64,000 nucleotides of DNA, taken from contig NZ_CP023699.1 in NCBI RefSeq assembly GCF_008704495.1, positions 5,208,001-5,272,000 on the forward strand, written 5' to 3'. Position numbers and translations under genes: made by a program. The notes beneath the pieces were generated by a model. It worked only from the letters and a program-made list of their open reading frames with translations, made no database searches and was not told where the DNA came from. Of the stretch, positions 1 to 8,815 are shown in pieces. Numbering within the stretch: the first letter of the stretch is position 1; each line of letters begins with the position of its first letter. Source of the DNA: Streptomyces kanamyceticus (lineage in GTDB: Bacteria; Actinomycetota; Actinomycetes; Streptomycetales; Streptomycetaceae).

Positions 1-118
1 GCGCAGCGTAGTGCCGGGCGGCGACGATGCCTACTAAATGATCATTGCCCCGCGCCGACTCCAACCCAAAAGGGCCAATGCGGATGTGTGGCGGGGCTCG
101 CGCGCGGGAGCGGAGACG
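1..118. other. Non-coding left edge
   Basis: I see no convincing gene, RNA or repeat in these bases. The stretch lies beyond the 3' end of the small minus-strand gene that follows, so it may hold that gene's terminator or the flank of a gene outside the window. Confidence 0.3.
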
Positions 119-415
119 TCAGCCCAGTTCGAGCACGCGCGCGTGCAGCACCTGGCGCTGCTGGAGCGCGGCGCGGACCGCGCGGTGCAGCCCGTCCTCC
201 AGGTAGAGGTCGCCCTGCCACTTCACGACGTGCGCGAAGAGGTCGCCGTAGAAGGTGGAGTCCTCGGCGAGGAGGGTCTCCAGATCCAGCTGGCCCTTGG
301 TGGTGACGAGCTGATCGAGGCGGACCGGGCGCGGCGCGACGTCCGCCCACTGCCGGGTGCTTTCCCGGCCGTGGTCGGGGTACGGCCGGCCGTTTCCGAT
401 GCGCTTGAAGATCAC
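119..415 (-). CDS. Small conserved protein with a ParB-like motif
   Basis: A 98-residue soluble protein starting at GTG 415. Its C-terminal half contains KWQGDLYLEDGLHRAVRAAL, which resembles the D-G-H-R motif of the ParB/sulfiredoxin-like nuclease fold, preceded by a short DQLVTTKGQLDLETLL segment. There is no signal peptide or membrane segment. It is divergent from the HerA-like gene and separated from it by about 120 bp. I recognise the sequence type as common in Streptomyces but know of no function. The ParB link is inferred from the motif only, and the protein is too short for a whole ParB. The start is not supported by a strong ribosome site. Confidence 0.6.
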   Translation of the reverse strand: MIFKRIGNGRPYPDHGRESTRQWADVAPRPVRLDQLVTTKGQLDLETLLAEDSTFYGDLFAHVVKWQGDLYLEDGLHRAVRAALQQRQVLHARVLELG

Positions 416-535
416 ACGGAAAGCCTACCGGGCAAGGCTCTCCGGGCGCAGCCATGGCGACGGAGTGCGACTCTGGGAAATGACGCTGTATATCGGGGCA
501 AACCGGGAACACTCAAGCCGGGAACAGGGGCCGAA

Positions 536-2401
536 GTGAGCGACAGCCAGCCGATGCCGTCCATGTCCGACAGTGGAAACCGCCCGAACGTGTCAGAGGT
601 GGGTGCGGGGGTGACGGGCGGAAGCGGGGGTTCCGTGGGGGCCCCGGGTTCTGCGGGAGATGTGGGCTCTGGAGCGGGTGGAGGTGGGCGGGGGAGATTC
701 GTGCCGCCTGTGGCTGGAGGGGGTGAGGGTGCGGGTGCGAGCGCCGGTGTGGGTGCTGGTGCCCCGCCCGAGACGGTTCCCGGCGGTGCCCCGTCCGAGA
801 CCGTTCCCGGCGGTGCGGGTGCCGGTGCTCTGCCCGAGACCGTTCCCGGCGGTGCCGCCCTGCCTCAGGAAGCCATGGAGATCGCCGCCGGGTACGCCTT
901 CACCGGGCCCGCCCTCGATCTGGGCGCCCTGCTCTGGGACGGGCAGTGCCTCGCCGACGCGCAGATCCGCATCCCGTTGCCCATGCTCAACCGGCACGGT
1001 CTCGTCGCGGGGGCCACCGGTACGGGCAAGACCAAGACCCTGCAGCTCATCGCCGAGCAACTGGCCGCGCAGGGCGTTCCCGTCTTCCTCGCCGACATCA
1101 AGGGCGACGTCTCCGGCATCTCCGCCCCCGGCGAGGCGGGCGCCAAGGTCGCCGAGCGCGCCGCCGACGTGGGCCAGCGGTGGGCGGCCACCGGGTTCCC
1201 GAGCGAGTTCTACGCCCTGGGGGGCATCGGCACCGGGATCCCCGTGCGGGCCACGATCACCAGCTTCGGCCCCGTACTCCTGTCGAAGGTCCTCCAGCTC
1301 AACCAGACCCAGGAGCAGTCGCTCGGGCTGATCTTCCACTACGCCGACCAGAAGGGCCTCGAACTGGTCGACCTGAAGGACCTGCGGGCGGTCGTCACCT
1401 TCCTGACGTCCGACGAGGGCAAGCCGGAGCTCAAGGGCATCGGCGGGCTCTCGACGGTGACGGCCGGGGTGATCCTGCGGGCGCTCACCGCCTTCGAGGC
1501 GCAGGGCATGGCCGACTTCTTCGGAGAGCCCGAGTTCGACACGAGCGAGTTCCTGCGGACGGCGCGGGACGGGCGCGGCATGGTGTCCGTCCTCGAACTG
1601 CCCTCCGTACAGGACAAGCCCCAGCTCTTCTCCACGTTCCTGATGTGGCTCCTCGCCGACCTCTACAACGACCTGCCCGAGGTCGGCGACATCGAGAAGC
1701 CGAAGCTCGTCTTCTTCTTCGACGAGGCGCATCTGCTCTTCAACGGGGCGTCGAAGGCGTTCCTGGAGGCCATCACGCAGACCGTGCGGCTCATCCGGTC
1801 CAAAGGCGTCGGCGTCTTCTTCGTCACGCAGACGCCCAAGGACGTGCCCGCCGATGTCCTCGCCCAACTGGGCAACCGCGTGCAGCACGCGCTGCGCGCC
1901 TTCACCCCCGAGGACCAGAAGGCCCTCAAGGCCACGGTGCGGACCTTTCCCGATTCCCCGTACGACCTGGAGGAGATCCTCACCGGAATCGGCACCGGCG
2001 AGGCCGTGATCACCGTACTGAGCGAGAAGGGCGCGCCGACGCCGGTCGCCGCGACGCGGCTGCGGGCGCCCGAGTCCCTGATGGGCCCGGTGGAGGCCGC
2101 GGCGCTCGAACAGGCCGTGCGGTCCTCGCTCCTCTACTCGCGCTACGCGGACGCGGTCGACCGGGAGTCCGCCTACGAGAAGCTGACCGCCCGGGAGGCG
2201 GAGACGTCGGCCCGCAAGCAGGCGGAGGCGGACGCGGCGGCGGCGCGGAAGGAGGCGCGGGCGAAGCCTCAGGGGGACGGGTCCGTGGTGGAGCAGGTGG
2301 TGGGGAGCGGGATGTTCAAGTCGCTGCTGCGGTCCATGGGGACGCAGATCGGCCGGGAGATCTCCCGGTCGGTGTTCGGGACGGCTCGGCGCAGACGCTG
2401 A
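536..2401 (+). CDS. HerA-like DUF853 ATPase (putative helicase/translocase)
   Basis: A 621-residue P-loop ATPase. Walker A is GATGTGKT at residues 159-166 and Walker B is LVFFFDEAHLLF near 390-401, followed by a VFFVTQTPKDVPADVLAQLG sensor region. These fit the DUF853/HerA-type helicase family, whose bacterial members are poorly characterised. GTG 536 is chosen because it has an AGGGG site upstream. An in-frame extension to position 38 would run antisense through the preceding gene. The first ~120 residues are a Gly/Pro/Ala-rich low-complexity tail that contains three copies of ETVPGGA. The C-terminus is Ala/Arg-rich and charged. It converges with the small gene at 2445. Confidence 0.9.
   Translation: MSDSQPMPSMSDSGNRPNVSEVGAGVTGGSGGSVGAPGSAGDVGSGAGGGGRGRFVPPVAGGGEGAGASAGVGAGAPPETVPGGAPSETVPGGAGAGALPETVPGGAALPQEAMEIAAGYAFTGPALDLGALLWDGQCLADAQIRIPLPMLNRHGLVAGATGTGKTKTLQLIAEQLAAQGVPVFLADIKGDVSGISAPGEAGAKVAERAADVGQRWAATGFPSEFYALGGIGTGIPVRATITSFGPVLLSKVLQLNQTQEQSLGLIFHYADQKGLELVDLKDLRAVVTFLTSDEGKPELKGIGGLSTVTAGVILRALTAFEAQGMADFFGEPEFDTSEFLRTARDGRGMVSVLELPSVQDKPQLFSTFLMWLLADLYNDLPEVGDIEKPKLVFFFDEAHLLFNGASKAFLEAITQTVRLIRSKGVGVFFVTQTPKDVPADVLAQLGNRVQHALRAFTPEDQKALKATVRTFPDSPYDLEEILTGIGTGEAVITVLSEKGAPTPVAATRLRAPESLMGPVEAAALEQAVRSSLLYSRYADAVDRESAYEKLTAREAETSARKQAEADAAAARKEARAKPQGDGSVVEQVVGSGMFKSLLRSMGTQIGREISRSVFGTARRRR
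765..860 (+). repeat. In-frame tandem repeat coding ETVPGGA
   Basis: Three copies of a unit built on GAGACSGTTCCCGGCGGTGC lie within the HerA-like gene, the second and third separated by a short GAGAGAL-like linker. They encode repeated P/S-ETVPGGA peptides in the disordered N-terminal extension, upstream of the ATPase domain. Such repeats can change copy number by slippage without breaking the frame only if units are multiples of three, as here. Confidence 0.7.
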
Positions 2402-2444
2402 GTCTGGCGGGGCGCCTTGGTCGGCGTCTGCGCCGGGGTGTGTG

Positions 2445-2588
2445 TCAGTCGTCCTTGGGGTGCTCGCGGTGGTGGTCCTGCGGGGGCTGGTTCCGGTGAG
2501 GCTCGGTCTTCTCCGGGGGAGGGCTCTGCGTGCGGGTCGCTTCCGCGCGCAGGAGCGCCTGGAGGGCCGCGTACGGGTCAATGGGCAT
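2445..2588 (-). CDS. Short conserved protein of 47 residues
   Basis: Starts at ATG 2588 with an AGAGGA ribosome site about 9 bases upstream. The sequence begins MPIDPYAALQALLRAEATRT and continues as a Pro/Glu/His-rich charged tail. There is no membrane segment. The MPIDPYAAL opening is one I associate with a small protein encoded beside the DUF853 ATPase in streptomycetes. The function is unknown. It converges with the ATPase gene, leaving 43 bp between the stops. Confidence 0.65.
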   Translation of the reverse strand: MPIDPYAALQALLRAEATRTQSPPPEKTEPHRNQPPQDHHREHPKDD

Positions 2589-2650
2589 GGGGGTGTCCTC
2601 TGATCTGCGCTGATGGCTGATGGGGGAGGGCGTGCTTGGCCTCTCTCCTG

Positions 2651-3025
2651 TCAGCAGCGCAGGACCACCGAGCGGCGGGTCGGGACGTGGGGGCGCAGGC
2701 GCGGGGCCGGTGGGGGTGCGGCTTCTGCGGCTGCTTGTGCTTGTGCTCGCGCTCGTGCTCGTGCTCGTGCGGGGGCCGGGGTGTCGCGGCGGCGTGGGGC
2801 CGGGGCGGGGAGACGCAGGACGGGGTCGGTGGCGTCCTGCTGGGTCTCGGGGGCGGACTCGGTGGAGAGGGTGGTGGGTGGCGGGGTGGGAGTGCTTGGG
2901 GTCGCGGGGGCGGTGAGGGTGAGGAGGACGAGTACGAGGATGAGCAGGGCGTGGAGCCGCGGGGCGGGGCGGGCGGGGGCGGACGGGGCGGGGGCGGACG
3001 GGGCCGTGCGGCTCATGGGGGCCAT
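2651..3025 (-). CDS. Putative small exported or membrane-anchored protein
   Basis: A 124-residue frame starting at ATG 3025 (alternative ATG 3016). Near the N-terminus, after a few residues including one Arg, there is a hydrophobic run LHALLILVLVLLTLTAPA that could be a signal peptide or anchor. The rest is Pro/Ala/Arg-rich low complexity with an RARARARA run. No domain is recognised. Codon composition is so GC-rich that several overlapping frames are open, so the gene is plausible and not certain. Confidence 0.4.
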   Translation of the reverse strand: MAPMSRTAPSAPAPSAPARPAPRLHALLILVLVLLTLTAPATPSTPTPPPTTLSTESAPETQQDATDPVLRLPAPAPRRRDTPAPARARARARAQAQAAAEAAPPPAPRLRPHVPTRRSVVLRC

Positions 3026-3135
3026 GTCCCCGCCCGGACTCCACCTTGACCAAGGTGGGGCGCAGATCCGCCCTCATGGGCTACGGGGCGATGGCTCTTC
3101 GCCGGGGCGGGTGTCTGCGCCTTGGGTTCGTCTTG

Positions 3136-3528
3136 GGGGCGGGGCCGCGGGGGTATGTGCGTACTCGCCATCCCGGGGCGGGGGCTACTGGGCTTGCTTC
3201 CTTGCCTCGGTCTGTACTGTGCTCCGTTCGCACATACCCCCACGTCCCCTCGGGAGCGCTCGCGGCTGCGGGCCGGTGGGGGTGTCCCCACCCCCGCCCG
3301 CGCCGTGGCTTGTGCTCCCGTTCCCGTCCCTCGGCGACGGGGGCTGTGCCCACCCGTGCCGCCCAGCGGCACGATTGCCCACAGCTGAGCGCGCCCGCAG
3401 TCGCGAGCGCTCCTGAGGGGACGTGGCGGTATGTCCGCCCGGAGCACTGGTTGCCTCGTTCCGAGGTGCCCGTGGTGTGGCAATGCTCTGGGACGGCGAG
3501 GACGGACATACCGCCGCGGCCCCGCCCC
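3136..3528. repeat. Large nested inverted repeat
   Basis: Two arm pairs share one centre. The outer arms, 3136-3169 and 3495-3528, match at 31 of 34 positions. The inner arms, 3219-3273 and 3393-3447, match at 49 of 55. Each arm contains a variant of ACATACCNCCRCG, so that motif occurs four times in alternating orientation. It lies between a minus-strand small gene and the plus-strand glycosylase gene. No transposase frame is recognisable. It may be a degenerate mobile element or a long hairpin-forming intergenic element. Confidence 0.7.
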
Positions 3529-3574
3529 ACAGCAAGCGAGGCGGCTCCTACAGGAAGGGTCCGTCGCGGAGATT

Positions 3575-3613
3575 CGGGTGGGCGGGTGGGGATAGTCCGC
3601 CGCGGAGCGGCGG
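3575..3613 (+). repeat. G-tract plus hairpin element, copy 1
   Basis: A GGGTGGGCGGGTGGGG run (four G3 tracts with one-base loops, a canonical G-quadruplex pattern) is followed about 7 bases later by CCGCCGCGGAGCGGCGG, a short GC hairpin. A near-identical element occurs at 45250-45288. It lies about 75 bp upstream of the glycosylase start. The function is unknown; it could act on transcription or RNA folding in the leader. Confidence 0.65.
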
Positions 3614-3687
3614 GGTTGGGGCTCCTACAGGGGCAAGACGGTAGCGCTGGAGTGGTGAGGGGAACGTTCGCAGGGGACCATCGGGGG

Positions 3688-4278
3688 ATGGAGCGGACAC
3701 TCAGATTGGCGCAGCAAACCGAGGCGGATGAACTGCTGGGTCGCAGCCCGCTCGCCGCCCTCGTGGGCATGCTGCTCGACCAGCAGGTCCCCATGGAGTG
3801 GGCGTTCGCGGGCCCGTACACGATCGCTCAGAGGCTGAACGCCGAGGACCTCGACGCCCACGACATCGCCGCCTACGACCCGGAGGGGTTCGCCGCGCTG
3901 CTCTCCGAGAAACCGGCGGTCCACCGCTACCCGGGCTCGATGGCCAAACGCGTCCAGCAGCTCTGCCAGTACCTGGTGGACCACTACGACGGCGACCCCG
4001 CCGCCGTGTGGGAGGGCGTCCCGACCGGTGAGGAGCTGCTGAAGCGCCTCAACGACCTGCCCGGCTTCGGCAAGCAGAAGGCGCAGATCTTCCTGGCCCT
4101 GCTCGGCAAGCAGCTCGGCGTACGGCCCAAGGGCTGGCGCGAGGCCGCGGGGGATTACGGCGAGGCCAAGTCGTACCGCTCGGTCGCGGACATCACGGGC
4201 CCCGAGTCCCTGCAGAAGGTCCGCGCGCACAAGCAGGAGATGAAAGCCGCGGCGAAGGCCGCCGAGGCCAAGAAATGA
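3688..4278 (+). CDS. HhH-GPD family base-excision-repair-like protein
   Basis: A 196-residue protein with an N-terminal SPLAALVGMLLDQQVPMEWA helix region and a helix-hairpin-helix LNDLPGFGKQKAQIFLALL near residues 120-138, as in the HhH-GPD DNA glycosylase superfamily. It matches the uncharacterised short actinobacterial subgroup. No iron-sulphur cysteines are present. ATG 3688 is chosen because homologous proteins begin close to M-x-RTLRLAQ and the frame upstream runs through the repeat region. The likely role is recognition or removal of damaged bases in DNA. The catalytic residue is not certain from sequence. Confidence 0.85.
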   Translation: MERTLRLAQQTEADELLGRSPLAALVGMLLDQQVPMEWAFAGPYTIAQRLNAEDLDAHDIAAYDPEGFAALLSEKPAVHRYPGSMAKRVQQLCQYLVDHYDGDPAAVWEGVPTGEELLKRLNDLPGFGKQKAQIFLALLGKQLGVRPKGWREAAGDYGEAKSYRSVADITGPESLQKVRAHKQEMKAAAKAAEAKK

Positions 4279-4425
4279 GGCCAGGAAATGAGGCCAGGAA
4301 ATAAGGTGCGGCGGCGGGAACCCGCGCATTAGCCTCGTGAGCATGTCTACGCCCCGCATCTCCTAGCCAGGACACACGCCTTCACGTCACCCGTGTGTCC
4401 ATTCGCTATCGCGGAGCGTTACCCA

Positions 4426-6027
4426 ATGATCACCGTACGAGGCATCGACGTGCGCGTCGGAGCCCGACTGCTGCTGTCCGACGTCAGCTTCCACATCGCC
4501 CCCGGCGACCGCATCGGCCTGGTCGGCCGTAACGGCGCGGGCAAGACCACCCTCATGAAGGTCCTCGCGGAGCGGCTCCCGCCCGCCGCCGGTGCCGTCA
4601 CCCGCAACGGCACCCTCGGCCACCTCGCCCAGGACCCCGGCGCCGCCGACCCCGCAGTCACCGTCACCGACCGCATCCTGTCGGCCCGCGGCCTGGACGA
4701 GGCGGTGGCCGCGCTGCGTGCCGCGGAGGCCGCCATGGCGGCGGCGGAGGGTGCCGCCGCGCAGGAGCGGGCCATGGCCGCCTACGCCCGCGCCGACGAT
4801 CTGTTCCAGGCGCGCGGCGGCTACGCCGCGGAGGCCGAGGCCGCCCGGGTAGCCGCGGGGCTCGGGCTGCCCGAGCGGTCCCTGCGGCAGCCCGTCGGTG
4901 ACCTCTCCGGCGGCCAGCGGCGCCGCGTCGAGCTCGCCAGGATCCTGTTCTCGCAGCACGACACGCTGCTCCTCGACGAGCCGACCAACCACCTCGACGC
5001 CGACTCGGTGGCGTGGCTGCGCGGTTATCTGGCCGGGTGGCAGGGCGGGCTCGTGCTCATCAGCCACGACACCGGGCTCCTCGCCGACACCGTCAACCGC
5101 GTCTTCCACCTCGATCCCCGGCGCGCCGTCATCGACGTGCACAACACCGGCTGGCGCACCTACCTCGCCCAGCGCGAGGCCGACGAGCGGCGGCGCACCC
5201 GCGAGCGGGCCAACGCCGAGCGCAAGGCCGCGTCGCTGCGCGCCCAGGCCGACAAGATGCGCTCCCACGTCGCGACCGCGACCGCCGCGAAGAACATGGA
5301 CCGGCGTGCCGAGCGGATGCTCGCGGGGACGGAGCCGGTGCGGCGCGGCGAGAAGGTCGCGCGGATCCGGCTGCCCGAGCCCGCCCCGTGCGGCCGGATG
5401 CCGCTCGGCGCGGTCAGTCTCGCCAAGTCGTACGGCCCTCATCGCGTGCTCACCGGTGTCGACCTCGCCGTCGACCGGGGCAGTCGGCTCGTCGTCCTCG
5501 GTCTCAACGGGGCGGGCAAGACGACGCTGCTGCGGATCCTCGCCGGGCGCGAGCGGCCCGACGCGGGGCGGGTGGTGGCCGGGACCGGGCTGCGGCTCGG
5601 GTACTTCGCGCAGGAGCACGACACCCTGGACGGCGCGAAGAGCGTCCGCGAGAACCTCGCGGGCGCGGCTCCGCACCTCACCGACGGTGAGGTGCGGCGC
5701 GTGCTCGGGTCGTTCCTGTTCGGCGGGGACGACGCGGACAAGCCCGCCGCCGTCCTCTCCGGCGGCGAGAAGACCCGGCTCGCGCTGGCCGGGCTCGTGC
5801 ACTCGGGCGCGAACGTCCTGCTGCTCGACGAGCCCACGAACAACCTCGATCAGGCGTCCCGGGGGGAGGTGCTCGGCGCCGTGGGGACGTATCCCGGGGC
5901 GATCGTGATGGTCACGCACGACGAGGGGGCGATCGACGCGTTGCGGCCCGATCGGGTGCTTGTCCTGCCGGACGGGGTCGAGGATCTGTGGAGTCCGGAC
6001 TACCTGGGGCTCGTGGGTCTCGCCTGA
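4426..6027 (+). CDS. ABC-F family ATP-binding protein
   Basis: A 533-residue soluble protein with two fused ABC domains and no membrane segments, the ABC-F architecture. The first has GRNGAGKTT at 34-42 and LSGGQRRR from 160; the second has GLNGAGKTT at 359-367 and LSGGEKTR from 444. The linker between them is Arg/Lys/Ala-rich. ABC-F proteins act on ribosomes as translation factors or give antibiotic resistance by ribosome protection; which applies here cannot be told. ATG 4426 follows GGAG. A preceding in-frame ATG at 4393 lacks a ribosome site. It is followed closely by the PucR-type regulator. Confidence 0.92.
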   Translation: MITVRGIDVRVGARLLLSDVSFHIAPGDRIGLVGRNGAGKTTLMKVLAERLPPAAGAVTRNGTLGHLAQDPGAADPAVTVTDRILSARGLDEAVAALRAAEAAMAAAEGAAAQERAMAAYARADDLFQARGGYAAEAEAARVAAGLGLPERSLRQPVGDLSGGQRRRVELARILFSQHDTLLLDEPTNHLDADSVAWLRGYLAGWQGGLVLISHDTGLLADTVNRVFHLDPRRAVIDVHNTGWRTYLAQREADERRRTRERANAERKAASLRAQADKMRSHVATATAAKNMDRRAERMLAGTEPVRRGEKVARIRLPEPAPCGRMPLGAVSLAKSYGPHRVLTGVDLAVDRGSRLVVLGLNGAGKTTLLRILAGRERPDAGRVVAGTGLRLGYFAQEHDTLDGAKSVRENLAGAAPHLTDGEVRRVLGSFLFGGDDADKPAAVLSGGEKTRLALAGLVHSGANVLLLDEPTNNLDQASRGEVLGAVGTYPGAIVMVTHDEGAIDALRPDRVLVLPDGVEDLWSPDYLGLVGLA

Positions 6028-6071
6028 GGGCCGTGGGGCGTTCGGGGCGGGTCCGGCTAACGTGGCTGCGC

Positions 6072-7310
6072 ATGGTGATCGGTTCTCATGCGTACGCGGG
6101 TGATGCCCTGCCCGTGCCGGGTGCGGTCGCGCGGGGGATCGCCGCGCGGTGCGAGACGCGCGTGAACGTCCTGGCCCGGCACATGACGCGGGACGCCTTC
6201 GCCCGGCTGCCCGGCTACGACGAGCTGCCGTCCGACGTGAAGGACGTCGAGATCGCCGCCACCGCACGGCACGGGCTCCGGCTCTTCCTCGACCGGGTCG
6301 CCGCGCCGGACGGCATGCCGGGCGAGGTGCCCGGTGACTACGAGTACTTCCGGGAGCGTGCCGCCCAGCGCGCGGACGAGGGGATGCCGCTGCGGCTGCT
6401 GCTCAGCACGCATCTGCTGGGGACCCAGGTGCTGTGGCGCGCGCTGCGGGACGCCACCCGGCGCGGCGAGGAGGCCGCGCTCGCCGAGCTGAGCGACTTC
6501 CTGTTCACCGCGCAGGAACGCGTCGTCGCCGCCGTCACCGAGACCTATCTCGACGAGCGGGCCGCCGTCCTCGCCGAACGGCGCGAGGAGCGGCGGTCGT
6601 TGGCCCGCGCCCTGCTGGAGGGCGCTCCGGTGGGGGACGAGGGGGCCGCCTTCGGTGGGGGCTGTGTCGTGCTCTTCCTGTCGTTGCCGTCGGAAGGGGG
6701 TGGCGCGCGGCCCGTCGCCTCGCGGCGGCTCGTGCGGCGCGTGCAGGCCGCCCTCGACCGGACCTTCGGCGGCGGGGTGCTGACCCTCCTCGACGGGGCG
6801 GGCGGGCATGCCGTCGTGCCCGGGGACATCGACGTCGTCGAAGTACCCGATGGGTTGGGGGTGTTGCTGGCCGAGGTGTGCGGGGGCGCGGTGCGGGTCG
6901 GTGTCGCGGGCTCGGGGGGTGTGGACGGGATTCCCGCCGCCGCTCGTACCGCCGAGGAAGTCGTACGGGTCGCCCGCGCCTGTGGGCGCCCGCCCGGTCC
7001 GCACCGGCTCGACGACGTCCTGCTCGAATACCACCTGTCGCGGCCCAGCGCGGGCAGCGAGCGCATCGCCGCGCTGCTCGAACCCGTCGCGGAGCGACCC
7101 GAGTTGACCGAGACCCTGCGTGCCTACCTGGAGCTCCGGCAGGACCGCAGGGCCACCGCGCGTCGGCTCAGCCTGCATCCGAACACCGTCGACAACCGGC
7201 TCGCCCGGGTCGCCGCGCTGACCGGGCTCGACCTCACCTCGTCGTACGGCACCGCGCTCGCCCTCGCGGCGCTGCTGCTGCGGGAGGTCGGGGGCGAGCC
7301 CGGGGCATGA
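6072..7310 (+). CDS. PucR-type transcriptional regulator
   Basis: A 412-residue protein. The N-terminal half is a helical domain like the RsbRD/RsbT co-antagonist N-terminal domain. The middle (about 190-320) is variable. The C-terminus, LELRQDRRATARRLSLHPNT and on through VDNRLARVAALTG, is the HTH_30 DNA-binding module of PucR/CdaR regulators. ATG 6072 is chosen, with GTG 6075 adjacent. It is 44 bp after the ABC-F stop and could be co-transcribed with it. It converges with the flotillin gene, the stops being only 3 bases apart. The ligand and targets are unknown. Confidence 0.88.
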   Translation: MVIGSHAYAGDALPVPGAVARGIAARCETRVNVLARHMTRDAFARLPGYDELPSDVKDVEIAATARHGLRLFLDRVAAPDGMPGEVPGDYEYFRERAAQRADEGMPLRLLLSTHLLGTQVLWRALRDATRRGEEAALAELSDFLFTAQERVVAAVTETYLDERAAVLAERREERRSLARALLEGAPVGDEGAAFGGGCVVLFLSLPSEGGGARPVASRRLVRRVQAALDRTFGGGVLTLLDGAGGHAVVPGDIDVVEVPDGLGVLLAEVCGGAVRVGVAGSGGVDGIPAAARTAEEVVRVARACGRPPGPHRLDDVLLEYHLSRPSAGSERIAALLEPVAERPELTETLRAYLELRQDRRATARRLSLHPNTVDNRLARVAALTGLDLTSSYGTALALAALLLREVGGEPGA

Positions 7311-7313
7311 GCC

Positions 7314-8450
7314 CTACTCGATCTCGATGCCCCGCTGCTTGCCGACCGCGGGCCGCTGCTCCTGCTGCTGCGCGGGGCTCAGGTTGGCCCTGACCGAGTC
7401 GAGGATCGTCAGGCCCTGGCCGACCAGGCCCGCCGCGATCTCGCCCAGGCCGTCCGCGCCGTTGAGCACGTTCACGTTGGCGCCGGACAGGCCCGTCGCG
7501 GCCTCCTTGACGATCAGCGGGAGCTGGTCGATCAGCATCCGGTCGAGCGCCACGCGGTCGTACGAAGCCGCCGCCTCCGCCTGGATCTTCATCCGCTCGG
7601 CCTCGGCGAGGGCGAGGACGCGGATGCGTTCGGCGTCCGCCTCCGCGGGCTTCACGACCTCGGCCACCAGCTGCTGCTTGCGCAACTCGGCGGCGCGCTG
7701 CGCCAGTTCGGTCTTGGCGTCGAGCACCTCCTGCTGCGCGTGCGCCTCGGCGAGCGGGCCCGCCTGGGCGGACTTGGCCTGGGCGCGGTCGACCTCGGCG
7801 GAGTACTCGGCCTGCACGATGGCGGTGCGGCGCGCGTACTCGGCCTGGTTCCGCGCGGCCTCCTGCTGTGCCTCCGCCGACGCCTGGGTGGCCTGCGCCT
7901 GGGCGATCTGGGCCTGGCGCTGGATGGCGGCCTTGTGCGGGGCCGACATGGCCTCGATGTAGCCGGTGTCGCCGTCGTCGATCGACTGGATCTGCAGCGA
8001 GTCCACGTGCAGGCCGATCTTCGCCATCTCCGACTTGGAGGTGTCCAGGACCTCCGTGGCGAGCTTCTGCCGCTCGGTGACGATCTCCTCGACGGTCATC
8101 GAGCCGATGATGGACCGCAGGTGGCCCGCGAAGATCCGGCCCGTCAGGATCGACATCTGGTCCTGGTCGGAGAGGAAGCGCTGGCCCGCGTTGACGATGC
8201 TCTCCGTGTCGTTGCCGACCTTGAAGGCGATCACCGCTCGCACGGTCAGGGCGATGCCCTGCTTGGTCACACAGGTCTCGACGACCTCGGCCTCGCACAT
8301 GGCGAGCTTGAGGAAACGGGTCTTGCGGAACACGGGGAGCACGAACTTGCCGTGCCCTGTCACCACACGGAACGGTGCGCCCCCGAGTCCGCGCCTGCCG
8401 CCCGAGATCAGCATCGCCTCGTCGGGAGCGGGAACGCGGTAACCGAACAT
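7314..8450 (-). CDS. Flotillin/SPFH-domain membrane-associated protein
   Basis: A 378-residue protein. An SPFH/band-7 domain spans about residues 10-180 (FRVVTGHGKFVLPVFRK, then the SILTGRIFAGHLRSIIGSM region). A long Ala/Gln/Glu-rich coiled coil at about 185-300 and a Gly-rich tail give the flotillin order. Flotillins scaffold ordered membrane microdomains. There is no clear transmembrane helix, so membrane attachment would be peripheral or through the N-terminus. It begins 10 bp after the stop of a small minus-strand gene and is probably co-transcribed with it. Confidence 0.93.
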   Translation of the reverse strand: MFGYRVPAPDEAMLISGGRRGLGGAPFRVVTGHGKFVLPVFRKTRFLKLAMCEAEVVETCVTKQGIALTVRAVIAFKVGNDTESIVNAGQRFLSDQDQMSILTGRIFAGHLRSIIGSMTVEEIVTERQKLATEVLDTSKSEMAKIGLHVDSLQIQSIDDGDTGYIEAMSAPHKAAIQRQAQIAQAQATQASAEAQQEAARNQAEYARRTAIVQAEYSAEVDRAQAKSAQAGPLAEAHAQQEVLDAKTELAQRAAELRKQQLVAEVVKPAEADAERIRVLALAEAERMKIQAEAAASYDRVALDRMLIDQLPLIVKEAATGLSGANVNVLNGADGLGEIAAGLVGQGLTILDSVRANLSPAQQQEQRPAVGKQRGIEIE

Positions 8451-8460
8451 CTTGCTCTCC

Positions 8461-8715
8461 TCAATGGGCGCCGCCGACGCCTGGGTCGGTCAACGCCTCC
8501 AATGGATCGGCCCACTTGATGACGTCGACCTGGCGGGAGCCGCGGGACTCGGTCACGAGCACGGTCGCCCCGCGCGGGAGGGGGGCGTCGGACCAGGCGA
8601 GGAACGTCTCCGTACCGCCGCGGACCCGCACGAGGACCTCACCGGGTCCCGCGTCGCCGCGCGTGCCGAGAACCAGCTCGCCCGTACAGCCGATCACCGC
8701 TTCGTCCGGCCCCAT
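8461..8715 (-). CDS. Small protein encoded with flotillin (possible OB-fold)
   Basis: An 84-residue protein from ATG 8715 with AAGGGGG about 9 bases upstream. The sequence includes IGCTGELVLGTRGDAGPGEV and LPRGATVLVTESRGSRQVDV. The G-x-GEV and RG..V.V pattern resembles the small beta-barrel of NfeD-type proteins, which often accompany flotillins. No membrane segment is seen. It lies directly upstream of the flotillin gene in the same operon, so it may modulate the scaffold. The NfeD link is inference. Confidence 0.75.
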   Translation of the reverse strand: MGPDEAVIGCTGELVLGTRGDAGPGEVLVRVRGGTETFLAWSDAPLPRGATVLVTESRGSRQVDVIKWADPLEALTDPGVGGAH

Positions 8716-8815
8716 CGGCGGCCGCCCCCTTGCCACTTCGGTCTCGTCGCTGACTTTATCCCCCGGGGGATGAAATCCCCTCTCCTGGGCCGTGCCGCTG
8801 TGCTTCCATGCTCCG

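Noticed and set aside
593..2581. Long open frame antisense to the HerA-like gene (minus strand, ~660 codons)
   Set aside because: The plus-strand frame has clear ATPase motifs; the antisense frame is Arg/Pro/Gly-rich with no domain, a by-product of high GC third positions.
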